Of a stretch of 64,000 bases of DNA, positions 37,466 through 47,141 are shown piece after piece. The position numbers and the translations under genes are program-made. The stretch comes from an uncultured Aquimarina sp. (GTDB lineage: Bacteria > Bacteroidota > Bacteroidia > Flavobacteriales > Flavobacteriaceae). The stretch is taken from the NCBI RefSeq assembly GCF_947495315.1, contig NZ_CANLYD010000010.1, forward strand, positions 62,001-126,000, given 5' to 3'. Each line of letters starts with the position of its first letter. The stretch's first letter is position 1. The notes under the pieces were generated by a model. The model saw only the letters and a list, made by a program, of their open reading frames with translations, was not told the origin of the DNA and did no database searches.

Positions 37466-37858
37466 CTATGCATCTATAATAGGAATAGGCTTTTTATCAT
37501 TATCAATAGCAACAAACTTGAACATTCCTGAAACAGCTATTTCACGATCATAATTATACATTTCCTCCTTATAGATATCTACCTGTACCAAACAACTGGT
37601 TCTGCCTACTTCATGAATCTTAGCAACAAGTTCTATAATTGTACCCGCAGGGATTGGTTTTTCGAAATCAATTTTACCTGTAGAAATTGTTACTACTTTT
37701 TTTCTACTAAAACGAGTAGCACATATAAAAGAAACTTCGTCCATAAGCTGCAATGCTGTTCCCCCAAATAATGTTTCATAGTGGTTGGTAGTATTAGGAA
37801 AAACAGCTTTGAAGATTCTAGTCTCGGATTTTTGGATCAATTCATCTATAGTATTCAT
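37466..37858 (-). CDS. Acyl-CoA thioesterase (hotdog fold, YciA/ACOT type)
   Basis: 130 residues, one hotdog domain. The conserved HYETLFGGTALQLMDEVSFI stretch holds the expected catalytic Asp/Glu region, followed by VTISTGKIDFEKPIPAG. Hydrolyses acyl-CoA thioesters; chain-length preference cannot be read. Convergent with nhaC. Confidence 0.88.
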   Translation of the reverse strand: MNTIDELIQKSETRIFKAVFPNTTNHYETLFGGTALQLMDEVSFICATRFSRKKVVTISTGKIDFEKPIPAGTIIELVAKIHEVGRTSCLVQVDIYKEEMYNYDREIAVSGMFKFVAIDNDKKPIPIIDA

Positions 37859-37949
37859 ACAATGGTGATATAGTTTTTTCTTATCAGTTTAATGAATAAA
37901 GATACTTGTTATACCTGTATCTTTGTGGCATAATTTTTAAAAAATTGGA

Positions 37950-38579
37950 ATGGAAATTATCGAAAGCCTACAATGGCGATATGCTACAAAAAAATTTGAT
38001 AACACTCGTATACTCCCTCAAGAGAAAATAGACATACTTACAGAAGCATTTAACCTTACTGCTACTTCATATGGATTACAGCCATTAAAATTAGTTGTAT
38101 TACATAATAGAGAAATTCAAAAAAAACTTACTGAATATTCCTGGAATCAACAGCAGGTTGCAGATGCATCTCATGTATTGGTTTTTTGCATCGAAAATAC
38201 TGTTGGTGAAGAATACATTACTAAGTATTTTGATAACGTAAAAGCAATAAGAAATACTTCTGATGAGGTACTTAAACCCTTTAGAGAACAACTGGTTGAT
38301 TCTTTTAAGAACAAACCTGCAAATGAGATCACTAATTGGGCTGCCAAACAAGCCTATTTGGCTATGGGTAATTTATTAACGGTATGCGCAACTGAAAAAA
38401 TAGATGCCTGTCCAATGGAAGGTTTTATTCCTAAAAAATATGACGAAGTTCTTAATCTTACTCAACTTGGTCTAAATTCAGTCTTAGTACTGCCTGTAGG
38501 TTATCGTGCTGACGATGATATGTTTGCGGAGTTTAAAAAAGTAAGACGCTCCATTAATGAAACAGTAATTGTTTTATAG
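37950..38579 (+). CDS. NAD(P)H-dependent nitroreductase-family oxidoreductase
   Basis: 209 residues, FMN-dependent nitroreductase fold of the NfsB type. The N-terminal RYATKKFD contributes FMN-binding basic residues, TSYGLQPLKLVVL is the second FMN contact region, and the C-terminal VLPVGYRADDDMFAEFKKVR closes the domain. Physiological substrate unknown (quinones, nitro compounds or flavins). Stands alone, 69 bases before the thioredoxin-like gene. Confidence 0.88.
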   Translation: MEIIESLQWRYATKKFDNTRILPQEKIDILTEAFNLTATSYGLQPLKLVVLHNREIQKKLTEYSWNQQQVADASHVLVFCIENTVGEEYITKYFDNVKAIRNTSDEVLKPFREQLVDSFKNKPANEITNWAAKQAYLAMGNLLTVCATEKIDACPMEGFIPKKYDEVLNLTQLGLNSVLVLPVGYRADDDMFAEFKKVRRSINETVIVL

Positions 38580-38648
38580 ACAAATACTTGGCAAGATATT
38601 TGGAGTGTAAAAAATGTTATATTTTTGTCATACCCAAAACTTAATAAT

Positions 38649-39104
38649 ATGAAAAAAGTAATTCTGTTTATATCATTGATAATTACTTCAGCTGTATTTG
38701 CACAAGAAGACGAATTACATTGGTTAACAGATTTTGAGACTGCAAAACAAGTTTCTGAAGATACTAAGAAACCTATTCTTATGTATTTTACCGGCAGTGA
38801 TTGGTGCGCTCCTTGTATCATGCTTCGCGAAGACTTCTTTTCTACTGAAAAGTTTAAAAATCAATCACAAAAAGTAGTTTTACTAAAGGTAGATATCCCT
38901 AGAAGAATGGATATAATTTCTGAAGAACAACTAAAAGCAAATAAAAAATTATTAAGTAAATATAACAAACAAGGTGGTTTTCCAAATATTATTGCAATGG
39001 ATCATAATGGCAAAGTACTTGGCTCCCAAGGTTCTTACAGTTCTTCTCTGCGAGATCCCAGTAGATACTTTAGTTTTGTAACCACGATTATTGACAACTA
39101 TTAA
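38649..39104 (+). CDS. Exported thioredoxin-family protein
   Basis: 151 residues from the ATG at 38649, which opens a signal peptide ending VFAQ; an earlier in-frame ATG at 38625 would bury it. Thioredoxin fold with the active site DWCAPC near residue 55. Probably a periplasmic disulfide reductase or oxidase acting in envelope protein folding. Followed by an intrinsic terminator (39135-39172). Confidence 0.87.
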   Translation: MKKVILFISLIITSAVFAQEDELHWLTDFETAKQVSEDTKKPILMYFTGSDWCAPCIMLREDFFSTEKFKNQSQKVVLLKVDIPRRMDIISEEQLKANKKLLSKYNKQGGFPNIIAMDHNGKVLGSQGSYSSSLRDPSRYFSFVTTIIDNY

Positions 39105-39134
39105 TTAAAAAGATAAGTTACACATTATATAATC

Positions 39135-39172
39135 AAAACTCTTTTCGGTATTTTTGCCGAAGAGAGTTTTTT
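39135..39172 (+). terminator. Terminator after the thioredoxin-like gene
   Basis: A 14-bp stem with one G-U pair (39135-39148 with 39157-39170), then a T-run. Located 31 bases past the stop codon. Confidence 0.85.
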
Positions 39173-39189
39173 AATTTAACACTGTACCT

Positions 39190-40380
39190 ATGCCAGGATT
39201 CGAGCTATTTGGAGCTGAAGAAAAGAAAGAAGTTCAAGATGTATTAGACAATGGAGTTTTAATGCGTTACGGTTTTGATGGTAACCGAAATGGACATCAC
39301 AAAGCCTTAGAACTAGAAAGAGATCTAGCTTCCAGAATGCAAACTGAATTCGCTCAGGTAGTATCAAGTGGAACAGCAGCATTAACAGTAGCATTAGCTT
39401 CTGCAGGTGTTGGATCAGGAGATGAAGTGATTATGCCGACTTTTACATTTGTTGCCAGTTTCGAAGCTATTTTATCTGTTGGTGCTACTCCTATTTTGTG
39501 TGATATTGATAATACTTTAACTTTAGACCCTAAAGCAGTAAAAGAAGCGATTACACCAAAAACCAAAGTAGTTATGCCCGTACATATGTGCGGTTCTATG
39601 GCAGATCTAAAAGCGTTGAAAGCTATTTGCGATGAACATAACCTGATTTTATTAGAAGATGCTTGTCAGGCTATCGGAGGAACCTACGACAACAAACCAT
39701 TGGGTAGTTATGGAGATTTAGGATGTTTTTCTTTCGATTATGTAAAAACAGTTACCTGTGGAGAAGGTGGTGGTTTGATAACAAATTCTAAAATCTATGC
39801 CGAAAATGCCCATAAGTATCAGGATCATGGACATGATCATATTGGGAATGATCGAGGAGCAGAAACACATCCGTTTTTAGGATATAATTACAGGCTCTCT
39901 GAACTAAATGCGGCTGTAGGGATTGCTCAATTAAGAAAATTAGATCATACTTTAGACCTACAAGAAAAAAATTATACTATCCTTCGAGATGCGCTGACCT
40001 CTATTCCTGAAGTTACGTTTAGAAGAGTTCCAGAAACCGGAGTAGAAAGTTATGCTTTTTTAAACCTATTCCTTCCAACTGAAGATTTAGCAAGAAAAGG
40101 ACACAAAGCCCTTGGTGAACATGGAGTAGATGCTTGTTTTTACTGGTTTGATAACAATTGGCACTATTATAAGAAGTGGGAACACTTATTAGAGCCTAAA
40201 TCACTCAATACGCTTTCTGCTGAACAAAAAATAGGACTTCAAAAAAATAATCAATCTTTTGATGCCAGTGATGCCTGGATAGGTAGAACTATTTCATGCT
40301 TAATAAAAGTAGGTTGGTCCGAAAGTGACGTAAAAGAAAGAGCTTCAAAAATGATTGAAGCTCTACAAAGTATTCTATAA
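39190..40380 (+). CDS. DegT/DnrJ/EryC1/StrS-family PLP aminotransferase
   Basis: 396 residues. Fold type I aminotransferase of the sugar-aminating family. The motif LLEDACQAIGG and the PLP lysine in SFDYVKTVTCGEGGG are clear, with GHDHIGND and GYNYRLSELNAAVGIAQL further on. Members usually transfer amino groups to nucleotide-bound keto sugars, but no sugar-nucleotide genes lie nearby, so the substrate is open. Convergent with ribBA with only 10 bases between. Confidence 0.88.
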   Translation: MPGFELFGAEEKKEVQDVLDNGVLMRYGFDGNRNGHHKALELERDLASRMQTEFAQVVSSGTAALTVALASAGVGSGDEVIMPTFTFVASFEAILSVGATPILCDIDNTLTLDPKAVKEAITPKTKVVMPVHMCGSMADLKALKAICDEHNLILLEDACQAIGGTYDNKPLGSYGDLGCFSFDYVKTVTCGEGGGLITNSKIYAENAHKYQDHGHDHIGNDRGAETHPFLGYNYRLSELNAAVGIAQLRKLDHTLDLQEKNYTILRDALTSIPEVTFRRVPETGVESYAFLNLFLPTEDLARKGHKALGEHGVDACFYWFDNNWHYYKKWEHLLEPKSLNTLSAEQKIGLQKNNQSFDASDAWIGRTISCLIKVGWSESDVKERASKMIEALQSIL

Positions 40381-40390
40381 AAACTACTTT

Positions 40391-41542
40391 CTAATAGTTT
40401 ACATATTCTACGATTTCTAATCCATATCCGATCATACCTACACGTTTTTGTTGTACAGTATTGGATACCAATCGTAATTTATGAATATTAAGGTCGTGTA
40501 AAATCTGAGCACCAATACCAAAATCTTTAGTATCCATAACTATTTTTGGTGCTTTTACTACTTCCTCGCCTGTTTGAACTTCTTTTAGAGCCTTTAAACG
40601 ATTAATCAAATTAAAAGATTGACTTTCTTGATTAATAAAAACAATAGCACCTTTTCCTTCTTTATTAATTCGGGTAAACATAGCATCTAGTCGTTTATCC
40701 GCATTATTAGTTAGTGTTCCTAGAATATCATTATTAAACAACGTCGAGTTAATCCGTGTTAACACCGGTTCATTATCCGCCCAACTTCCTTTTGTTAATG
40801 CAATATGAATTTGGTTATTCGTTGTTTGCTTATATGCTCTTAATCTGTACTTACCAAAACGAGTAACTATGTCAAAATCTTCTTTCTTTTCGATTAGAGA
40901 ATCATGCTGCATTCGATATGCAACCAAATCCTCTATAGAAACTAACTTAAGATCATATTTTTTAGCTACTTCTACTAATTGAGGAAGACGTGCCATAGTA
41001 CCATCCTCATTCATGATTTCTACAATCACACCTGCTGGTTTTAATCCTGCTAATCTGGCAAAATCTATAGCCGCTTCAGTATGTCCCGTTCGTCTTAGAA
41101 CACCACCTTCTTTTGCCTTTAATGGAAAAATATGACCTGGTCTTGCTAACTCATGAGATTTTGTTTCTGAGTCAATTAATGCTAAAACAGTCTTAGCACG
41201 ATCACTGGCAGAAATACCTGTAGTAACACCATTCCCTTTTAGATCTACAGAAATCGTAAATGCTGTTTCCATAGGATCTGTATTGTTATCAACCATCATA
41301 TTCAATTTCAGGTCTTCGCAACGTTGTTCTGTAATCGGAGTACAAATTAATCCACGTCCATGCGTTGCCATAAAATTGATCATTTCTGGAGTTGCCTTTT
41401 CAGCGGCTGCCAAAAAATCTCCTTCATTCTCTCTATCTTCATCATCAACAACTATAATCACCTTCCCTTGGCGGATATCTTCAATAGCCTCTTGTATAGT
41501 GTTTAATTTCAATTTGTTTTTGGTCTCCGTAACCTGTGACAT
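40391..41542 (-). CDS. ribB: RibBA-like: 3,4-dihydroxybutanone-4-phosphate synthase with degenerate GTP cyclohydrolase II domain
   Basis: 383 residues. The N-terminal half (about 10-215) is a complete DHBP synthase with VVDDEDRENEGD, THGRGLICTP and HTEAAIDFARLAGL, supplying the four-carbon unit of riboflavin. The C-terminal half (about 222-383) aligns with GTP cyclohydrolase II, but the zinc-binding Cys residues are missing: where the family has a CxxxxxxxxxxCDC pattern, this protein reads INSTLFNNDILGTLTNNAD. The C-terminal half is therefore unlikely to open GTP and may be structural or regulatory. A separate functional RibA is expected elsewhere in the genome. Confidence 0.9.
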   Translation of the reverse strand: MSQVTETKNKLKLNTIQEAIEDIRQGKVIIVVDDEDRENEGDFLAAAEKATPEMINFMATHGRGLICTPITEQRCEDLKLNMMVDNNTDPMETAFTISVDLKGNGVTTGISASDRAKTVLALIDSETKSHELARPGHIFPLKAKEGGVLRRTGHTEAAIDFARLAGLKPAGVIVEIMNEDGTMARLPQLVEVAKKYDLKLVSIEDLVAYRMQHDSLIEKKEDFDIVTRFGKYRLRAYKQTTNNQIHIALTKGSWADNEPVLTRINSTLFNNDILGTLTNNADKRLDAMFTRINKEGKGAIVFINQESQSFNLINRLKALKEVQTGEEVVKAPKIVMDTKDFGIGAQILHDLNIHKLRLVSNTVQQKRVGMIGYGLEIVEYVNY

Positions 41543-41611
41543 AACGATACAATTCTTAATTTGACAGCAAAGGTAATTTATATAATTCTTAAATGGAACA
41601 GTATCCTAGAT

Positions 41612-43459
41612 TTATCTAATTTTATTCAAATCTTTGTTCATTTTATTTTTATAATAGAAATAAACAAATGGATACAATGGAATCCCTAGTATAAAAAACA
41701 GCAATAATGAAGGTTTATTTATGATTCCTCTAAAATGAGCATAAAAATTTCCATAATTAAGATAAGACTTTATATAAAATACAAAGTATGACAGAATCCC
41801 TAAACAATTAAAAAGCAAAAGCATAATTTTACTATCACCTGTGCCTTCCGATATTAAAGAAATAGAAATATTCACCAATGCTAAGAGTATAAACAATGAA
41901 ATCACTAATGTTGAATTTTCTTGAAAATCGTTTTTATTTTTTTCTGCTTGCACCAAAGTATTTTCATCAATAACTATATCAACCTTTTCATTAACTAATG
42001 AGTTTTCAGCTTTGTTTTCTTTGAACTTATTTGATTTCTTTTTAAAAAAGTCACGAATTGGTTGAATTAAAATATCAAAGCTAACGAAACCTCGATCTCT
42101 TGTTGCTCGATACGTTAAAAATATACTCAGAGGAAATATGATGAATGTAGAAAGCCAGGACCCTACAAATGGTGGAACACCTCCTTCTTCAGCACCATTT
42201 TTTGCAAAAATTCCAATAAAATGATACGTAAGAAAAAGTACTACTCCGATCACAATTGGCAATCCTAATCCTCCTTTACGAATAATTGCACCTAACGGAG
42301 CTCCTACAAAAAACAACAGAACACAAGCAATACCCAATGCATATTTATCGTGCAATGACATCTCATATTTATTGAGTGCTCTTTTTTTAACTTCTAACGT
42401 TCTTTTGGATGTTTGTATTCTTCTAATAACTCCGTCTACATTAGAAAATGCAAGATTATAGATTTGTGATTTTTGTCTTATATTAAATCTATCGTTTATC
42501 AAATCTAATGTATCAATAGTCGCTTTTTTTAGTGTATCTATTTTTAGATTCCTATTTAATTCTTTAAATCCATTTCTTCTATTTACATCATCTTGTGTAG
42601 ATTTCACCTCGTCATTTACTTGGATTGATAATGTATCTAGCTGATTTCGAAGCCCATTTACATTTAGCATGTTATATCCTTTACTATATTGCTCGGCATC
42701 CATATCTACATTATCTAAAGAAGACAAATCCATATTAAGAACATACTGCTTAAAATAGGTTTTAGCAAATGGCAATTTTTTTCTTTGCTTAGGAGATTTC
42801 TGTTGGATTTCATCATAGTAATTTCCATCATTAAGTACCAGTGTAATCAAATCAGAATCAATGCTACCCTTTAATTCTCCATCAGCAGCTTTTATAACCG
42901 TAAAATTACCTACTCTAACTCCTTTTTTATGAATAATTACATCTCTTAGAAATTGATCATTATCTCCATATTTTTCGGATACCCGTATGTTTATATCTCC
43001 CAGATCATTAAATTGATTGGGAGTAATAACCATAGCTGGTTTGACCTTTACTATATTTTTTCTAAGATTAACAAACTTCTTTTCTGAATTGGGAATTACC
43101 GTATTAGAAAACAAAAACGCTCCAATTCCGACAAAAAAGATAAACACCGATAAGGTTCTCATTGCTCTCTGTAAAGATATACCAGAAGATTTCATTGCCG
43201 CGAACTCATAGTTCTCTGCAAAGTTACCAAAGATCATAATCGAAGTAAGCAAAATAGTGAGTGGTAATACCATCGGTATTAACCTTGGTGTAGCGTATGT
43301 TAAAAACTTTATTATCACCGAAAAATCCAAATCTTTCCCTGCCAACTCTGATATAAATAACCAGATTGTTTGCAATAAAAGAATAAACATGATAATAATA
43401 AAGAGTGGGAAAAAAGTCTTTAAAAAAGTCGTTAGAATATATCTGTCAAGTATTTTCAC
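41612..43459 (-). CDS. LptF/LptG-family permease with extra C-terminal membrane region
   Basis: 615 residues. Inner-membrane permease of the YjgP/YjgQ family, part of the LptB2FG extractor that moves lipopolysaccharide toward the outer membrane. The N-terminal helices (LDRYILTTFLKTFFPLFIII) and FAENYEFAAMKSSGISLQRAM are typical, followed by the periplasmic domain and C-terminal helices to about residue 465. Beyond that, about 150 residues (a basic, lysine-rich linker and three further helices) exceed the usual family length. The gene follows lolA on the same strand, linking lipopolysaccharide and lipoprotein transport. Confidence 0.9.
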   Translation of the reverse strand: MKILDRYILTTFLKTFFPLFIIIMFILLLQTIWLFISELAGKDLDFSVIIKFLTYATPRLIPMVLPLTILLTSIMIFGNFAENYEFAAMKSSGISLQRAMRTLSVFIFFVGIGAFLFSNTVIPNSEKKFVNLRKNIVKVKPAMVITPNQFNDLGDINIRVSEKYGDNDQFLRDVIIHKKGVRVGNFTVIKAADGELKGSIDSDLITLVLNDGNYYDEIQQKSPKQRKKLPFAKTYFKQYVLNMDLSSLDNVDMDAEQYSKGYNMLNVNGLRNQLDTLSIQVNDEVKSTQDDVNRRNGFKELNRNLKIDTLKKATIDTLDLINDRFNIRQKSQIYNLAFSNVDGVIRRIQTSKRTLEVKKRALNKYEMSLHDKYALGIACVLLFFVGAPLGAIIRKGGLGLPIVIGVVLFLTYHFIGIFAKNGAEEGGVPPFVGSWLSTFIIFPLSIFLTYRATRDRGFVSFDILIQPIRDFFKKKSNKFKENKAENSLVNEKVDIVIDENTLVQAEKNKNDFQENSTLVISLFILLALVNISISLISEGTGDSKIMLLLFNCLGILSYFVFYIKSYLNYGNFYAHFRGIINKPSLLLFFILGIPLYPFVYFYYKNKMNKDLNKIR

Positions 43460-43478
43460 CTATTCGCTACTAAAATAA

Positions 43479-43497
43479 ATCCCGAAATCTTCGGGAT
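43479..43497 (-). other. Intercistronic hairpin between lolA and the Lpt permease
   Basis: An 8-bp perfect stem (ATCCCGAA with TTCGGGAT) and 3-base loop. On the minus strand it is followed by TTATTTTAG, so it could act as a partial terminator. Confidence 0.5.
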
Positions 43498-43532
43498 GTG
43501 TATTGATTATAAATTAATGTCTAAATATATTA

Positions 43533-44168
43533 CTAATCTAAACGATTGATGTAATAATTGCCATATTTTGATTCGTCAAAAACAAATAACGTTTTAGAAA
43601 GTGGCTGATTTGTTTTAAAACTATTAACCGTAATTGTAATATTTGTTCCGTTATTCTGCATAAGAATAAGTTTATAAATATGCTTTGTTTGCTTATCAAT
43701 TCCTAATAAAATCTCTTTTAATTCACTCTTAGAATCAATTGGAATTAATTTTACAAACTGAATTTTTCTTCCCTGTACATCCTGAACTATATCTAATTTA
43801 GAAGTATATCCATCTTCGTAAAACGTAAGCATCTTAGATGGTGTAACGCTTGCTTCATCTTCTGCATTTTGTGAAGAAATATTAATCTCCTCATCTTCAG
43901 GGATAATAATATGTAGTTTCTTACCATCATACATCTGTTCAGTCCCCATTAGGTTTAATACATATTTATCCCCAAATAAGGTAACATCACCTCTTGTCTC
44001 CTGAGAAACATTTTCTGCAGGGTTATTCAGGGCATATTTAAATCCTATGACAATATTATCATAACTTCTCACCTTAGTAGATACTTCATCTAAAAGTTGT
44101 TTTGCATCTTGCGCCTGAGCAGTTGCAATAAAAAGGGTAATAACTAAAAAAAATACTTTCTTTATCAT
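43533..44168 (-). CDS. lolA: Outer-membrane lipoprotein carrier LolA
   Basis: 211 residues. Signal peptide 1-19 (ending AQAQ), then the LolA-type half-barrel that shuttles lipoproteins across the periplasm; recognisable parts include ETRGDVTLFGDKYVLNL and EQMYDGKKLHIIIPEDEE. Only 53 bases downstream of ftsK and just upstream of the Lpt permease, a common flavobacterial order. Confidence 0.88.
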   Translation of the reverse strand: MIKKVFFLVITLFIATAQAQDAKQLLDEVSTKVRSYDNIVIGFKYALNNPAENVSQETRGDVTLFGDKYVLNLMGTEQMYDGKKLHIIIPEDEEINISSQNAEDEASVTPSKMLTFYEDGYTSKLDIVQDVQGRKIQFVKLIPIDSKSELKEILLGIDKQTKHIYKLILMQNNGTNITITVNSFKTNQPLSKTLFVFDESKYGNYYINRLD

Positions 44169-44221
44169 CTATTTATTTCTGTGTATTTAAAAATCTCTTT
44201 TATTCTGCAAATTTACTATAA

Positions 44222-46696
44222 TTACTCTGAGTCCAATAATTGTTTCAGAGCTATTAAATCAGTTACTAAAACCTGTCTGGCTTTACTTCCCTCGAAAGGA
44301 CCTACAATACCTGCAGCTTCCAACTGATCAATCAATCTTCCAGCTCTATTATATCCTAATTTAAGCTTTCTCTGTAATAAAGACGCTGAACCTTGCTGTG
44401 CTGTGACAATAACTTCTGCTGCCTCATTAAAAAGTTTATCTCTATCTTTTACATCTATATCAAGACTTGTGCCACTTTCTTCTCCCATATACTCTGGCAA
44501 AAGGTGTGCATCAGGATATGCTTTTTGACTACCAATATAATCTGTAATCCTTTCAACTTCTGGTGTATCCACAAAAGCACATTGAATCCTAACAAGATCA
44601 TTACCTTGTGTATACAACATATCTCCACGACCAATTAACTGGTCTGCTCCTCCAGTATCCAAAATAGTACGAGAATCAATTTTAGAAGTCACTCTAAAAG
44701 CTATTCTAGCCGGAAAATTGGCTTTGATCATACCTGTTATCACATTAACAGAAGGTCGCTGAGTTGCAATAATAAGATGTATCCCTATTGCTCGCGCTAA
44801 TTGTGCTAATCTGGCAATCGGTGTCTCTACTTCCTTACCAGCTGTCATAATCAGATCGGCAAACTCATCAACTACCAAAACAATATAAGGTAAAAACTTA
44901 TGTCCATTTTCCGGATTTAGTTTTCGTGCTCGGAATTTGGTGTTGTACTCCTTTATATTTCGGACCATTGCATTTTTCAACAAATCATATCGAGCATCCA
45001 TCTCTATACAAAGAGAGTTCAATGTATTAATCACTTTATTATTATCCGTTATGATAGCTTCATCAGTATCAGGTAATTTAGCGAGATAATGACGCTCTAT
45101 TTTATTGAACAATGTTAGTTCTACTTTTTTAGGATCTACTAACACAAACTTTACCTCAGCTGGATGTTTTTTATACAATAACGAAGTTAAAATTGCATTT
45201 AGTCCCACAGATTTACCTTGTCCTGTAGCTCCTGCCATTAATAAGTGGGGCATCTTTGCTAAATCCACCACAAAGGTTTCATTAGAAATGGTTTTACCCA
45301 GAGATAAAGGAAGCTCCATTTCCGCTTCCTGAAACTTAGATGAGGCAATTGCAGATCGCATAGAAACGATTGTAGATTTTTTGTTAGGAACTTCGATACC
45401 AATTGTTCCTTTACCTGGAATCGGGGCTATGATCCGAATTCCCAATGCAGCCAGCGACAATGCTATATCATCTTCAAGGTTTTTAATTTTCGAAATACGA
45501 ATACCCGCTTCCGGCACAATTTCATATAAAGTTACTGTGGGACCAACGGTTGCCTTAATTTGAGCAATCTCTATCTTGTAGTTCTTAAGTGTTTCTACAA
45601 TCTTATTTTTATTCTCTTCGAGTTCTCCCTGATCAATGGTTATTCCGCCATTTTGTATTGAGTAATCCTTTAGTAAATCAATGGTCGGGAATTTGAAATT
45701 TCCTAACTCCAATTTTGGATCAAATTCTCCAAAATCCTTTACCAATTTAGCACTAAGGTTTTCTACTACTTCTTCCTCAACAATAGTCTCCACCTCCATT
45801 GCTATATCCTCTGGATTATCTTCAGACTTTATTATTAATTTTTCTGGAACCTCATCGGATTGATTATCAGGATTACCATAAAACTCATTTACGGTTGTTT
45901 TTGTAGATTTTGCAGATTCACTATCCACAATTGAAGCCTTTTCTTTGACTTTTTCTGTAACTGTATTCAGAGACAAATCCTTGGTATCGCCAAGTGACAA
46001 ACTTTCTTTCTCAGCTACTTCCTTTTTATTTTCCTTGGGTAAACTCTTGGAACCATTAATCTTTCTACCCGACTGATAGTCTTTTGTGATTTCTGTTTGC
46101 GTCTTTTTTAAAGAAGCAGATATCTTTTCTGGAGTATATCGTAAACGGACAACAATATAGACAATAGCGAAAAAAGCTAATACCAATACTGTTCCTATAA
46201 ATCCAATATAATCCTGCATAAAATCATTAACTTCATATCCTATAACTCCTGCAAGTAAACCGCTTTCTTTTTGTACAAATCCGAAAATTACTGAAATCCA
46301 TAACATTACCAGCGTTCCCCAAAACCAGAATCCTGCTAATTTCTTTCTGTTTAAGTCAAAAAACAAATAGACTCCTGTAAGAGAAATAAGAACGGGAAGA
46401 ATTAAAGCTGAAATACCAAAGCCTCTAAAAATAAAAAAATCACTCACTTTAGCACCTGAAATACTAAGCCAGTTTTTTGCCGAGGAAGTTCTACTTGGAA
46501 ATTGAGAAATTTCACTTTGATCTATTTTCCAATTAAAGAAAAAAGACACAAAAGCAAAGAATAATGCTATCCCTAAAAAGAATAAGAAGCTACCCAAAAC
46601 AACTTTTTGCTGTCTTGATAAAGTAAGTCTTTCTTTTAAAGGAGTTTTAGGTTTTTTTGTGGTTTTCCTTTTTGTTGTTGCTCTTTTTTTTGCCAT
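44222..46696 (-). CDS. ftsK: DNA translocase FtsK/SpoIIIE
   Basis: 824 residues. Pumps DNA at the closing septum and helps resolve chromosomes. Four membrane helices in the first 185 residues, a charged linker (about 190-310), the alpha/beta motor domain with Walker A GATGQGKSVG (about 485) and Walker B VLVVDEFADL (about 605), and a C-terminal gamma winged-helix domain (LQRKLKLGYNRAGRLIDQLE) that reads orienting DNA sequences. Length is normal for Bacteroidota. First gene of the ftsK-lolA-lpt group. Confidence 0.96.
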   Translation of the reverse strand: MAKKRATTKRKTTKKPKTPLKERLTLSRQQKVVLGSFLFFLGIALFFAFVSFFFNWKIDQSEISQFPSRTSSAKNWLSISGAKVSDFFIFRGFGISALILPVLISLTGVYLFFDLNRKKLAGFWFWGTLVMLWISVIFGFVQKESGLLAGVIGYEVNDFMQDYIGFIGTVLVLAFFAIVYIVVRLRYTPEKISASLKKTQTEITKDYQSGRKINGSKSLPKENKKEVAEKESLSLGDTKDLSLNTVTEKVKEKASIVDSESAKSTKTTVNEFYGNPDNQSDEVPEKLIIKSEDNPEDIAMEVETIVEEEVVENLSAKLVKDFGEFDPKLELGNFKFPTIDLLKDYSIQNGGITIDQGELEENKNKIVETLKNYKIEIAQIKATVGPTVTLYEIVPEAGIRISKIKNLEDDIALSLAALGIRIIAPIPGKGTIGIEVPNKKSTIVSMRSAIASSKFQEAEMELPLSLGKTISNETFVVDLAKMPHLLMAGATGQGKSVGLNAILTSLLYKKHPAEVKFVLVDPKKVELTLFNKIERHYLAKLPDTDEAIITDNNKVINTLNSLCIEMDARYDLLKNAMVRNIKEYNTKFRARKLNPENGHKFLPYIVLVVDEFADLIMTAGKEVETPIARLAQLARAIGIHLIIATQRPSVNVITGMIKANFPARIAFRVTSKIDSRTILDTGGADQLIGRGDMLYTQGNDLVRIQCAFVDTPEVERITDYIGSQKAYPDAHLLPEYMGEESGTSLDIDVKDRDKLFNEAAEVIVTAQQGSASLLQRKLKLGYNRAGRLIDQLEAAGIVGPFEGSKARQVLVTDLIALKQLLDSE

Positions 46697-46763
46697 TTTT
46701 TGGATGTGTTATCGCAAAAATACGAATATCTATATTGGAACGTAAAAATGGAAAAAAAATTTT

Positions 46764-47132
46764 CTAGAATAAATACGGAACATAAATAATACAGCCAACA
46801 ATAACCGCTACTATTGCTGCTATAAATACTGCTCCGGCTGCAATATCTTTAATAAAACCAATTTTATTGTGGAAATCAGGATGAATAAAATCTGCAATTG
46901 CTTCTACCGAAGTATTTAATCCTTCAATACTCATTACAAGCCCAATAGCAAAAATTTGTAAAATCCACTCGGTTGCAGTTATATTCATATAAAAACCTAA
47001 GGCTGTCATAATAATCGCTATGACAGCCTGTACTTGTATACTTGGTTCGGTTTTAAGCAGTATCAATGCTCCTTTTAATGCATATCCACAACCTCGCAAC
47101 CGACCTGTAATAAAATTAGAAACTTTACTCAT
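46764..47132 (-). CDS. dgkA: Diacylglycerol kinase family protein
   Basis: 122 residues, three helices. DgkA-type integral membrane kinase that phosphorylates diacylglycerol or undecaprenol. The family motif appears as EGLNTSVEAIADF followed by IGFIKDIAAGAV. Lies 9 bases after the tpx gene on the same strand. Confidence 0.92.
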   Translation of the reverse strand: MSKVSNFITGRLRGCGYALKGALILLKTEPSIQVQAVIAIIMTALGFYMNITATEWILQIFAIGLVMSIEGLNTSVEAIADFIHPDFHNKIGFIKDIAAGAVFIAAIVAVIVGCIIYVPYLF

Positions 47133-47141
47133 ATAAGAGAA

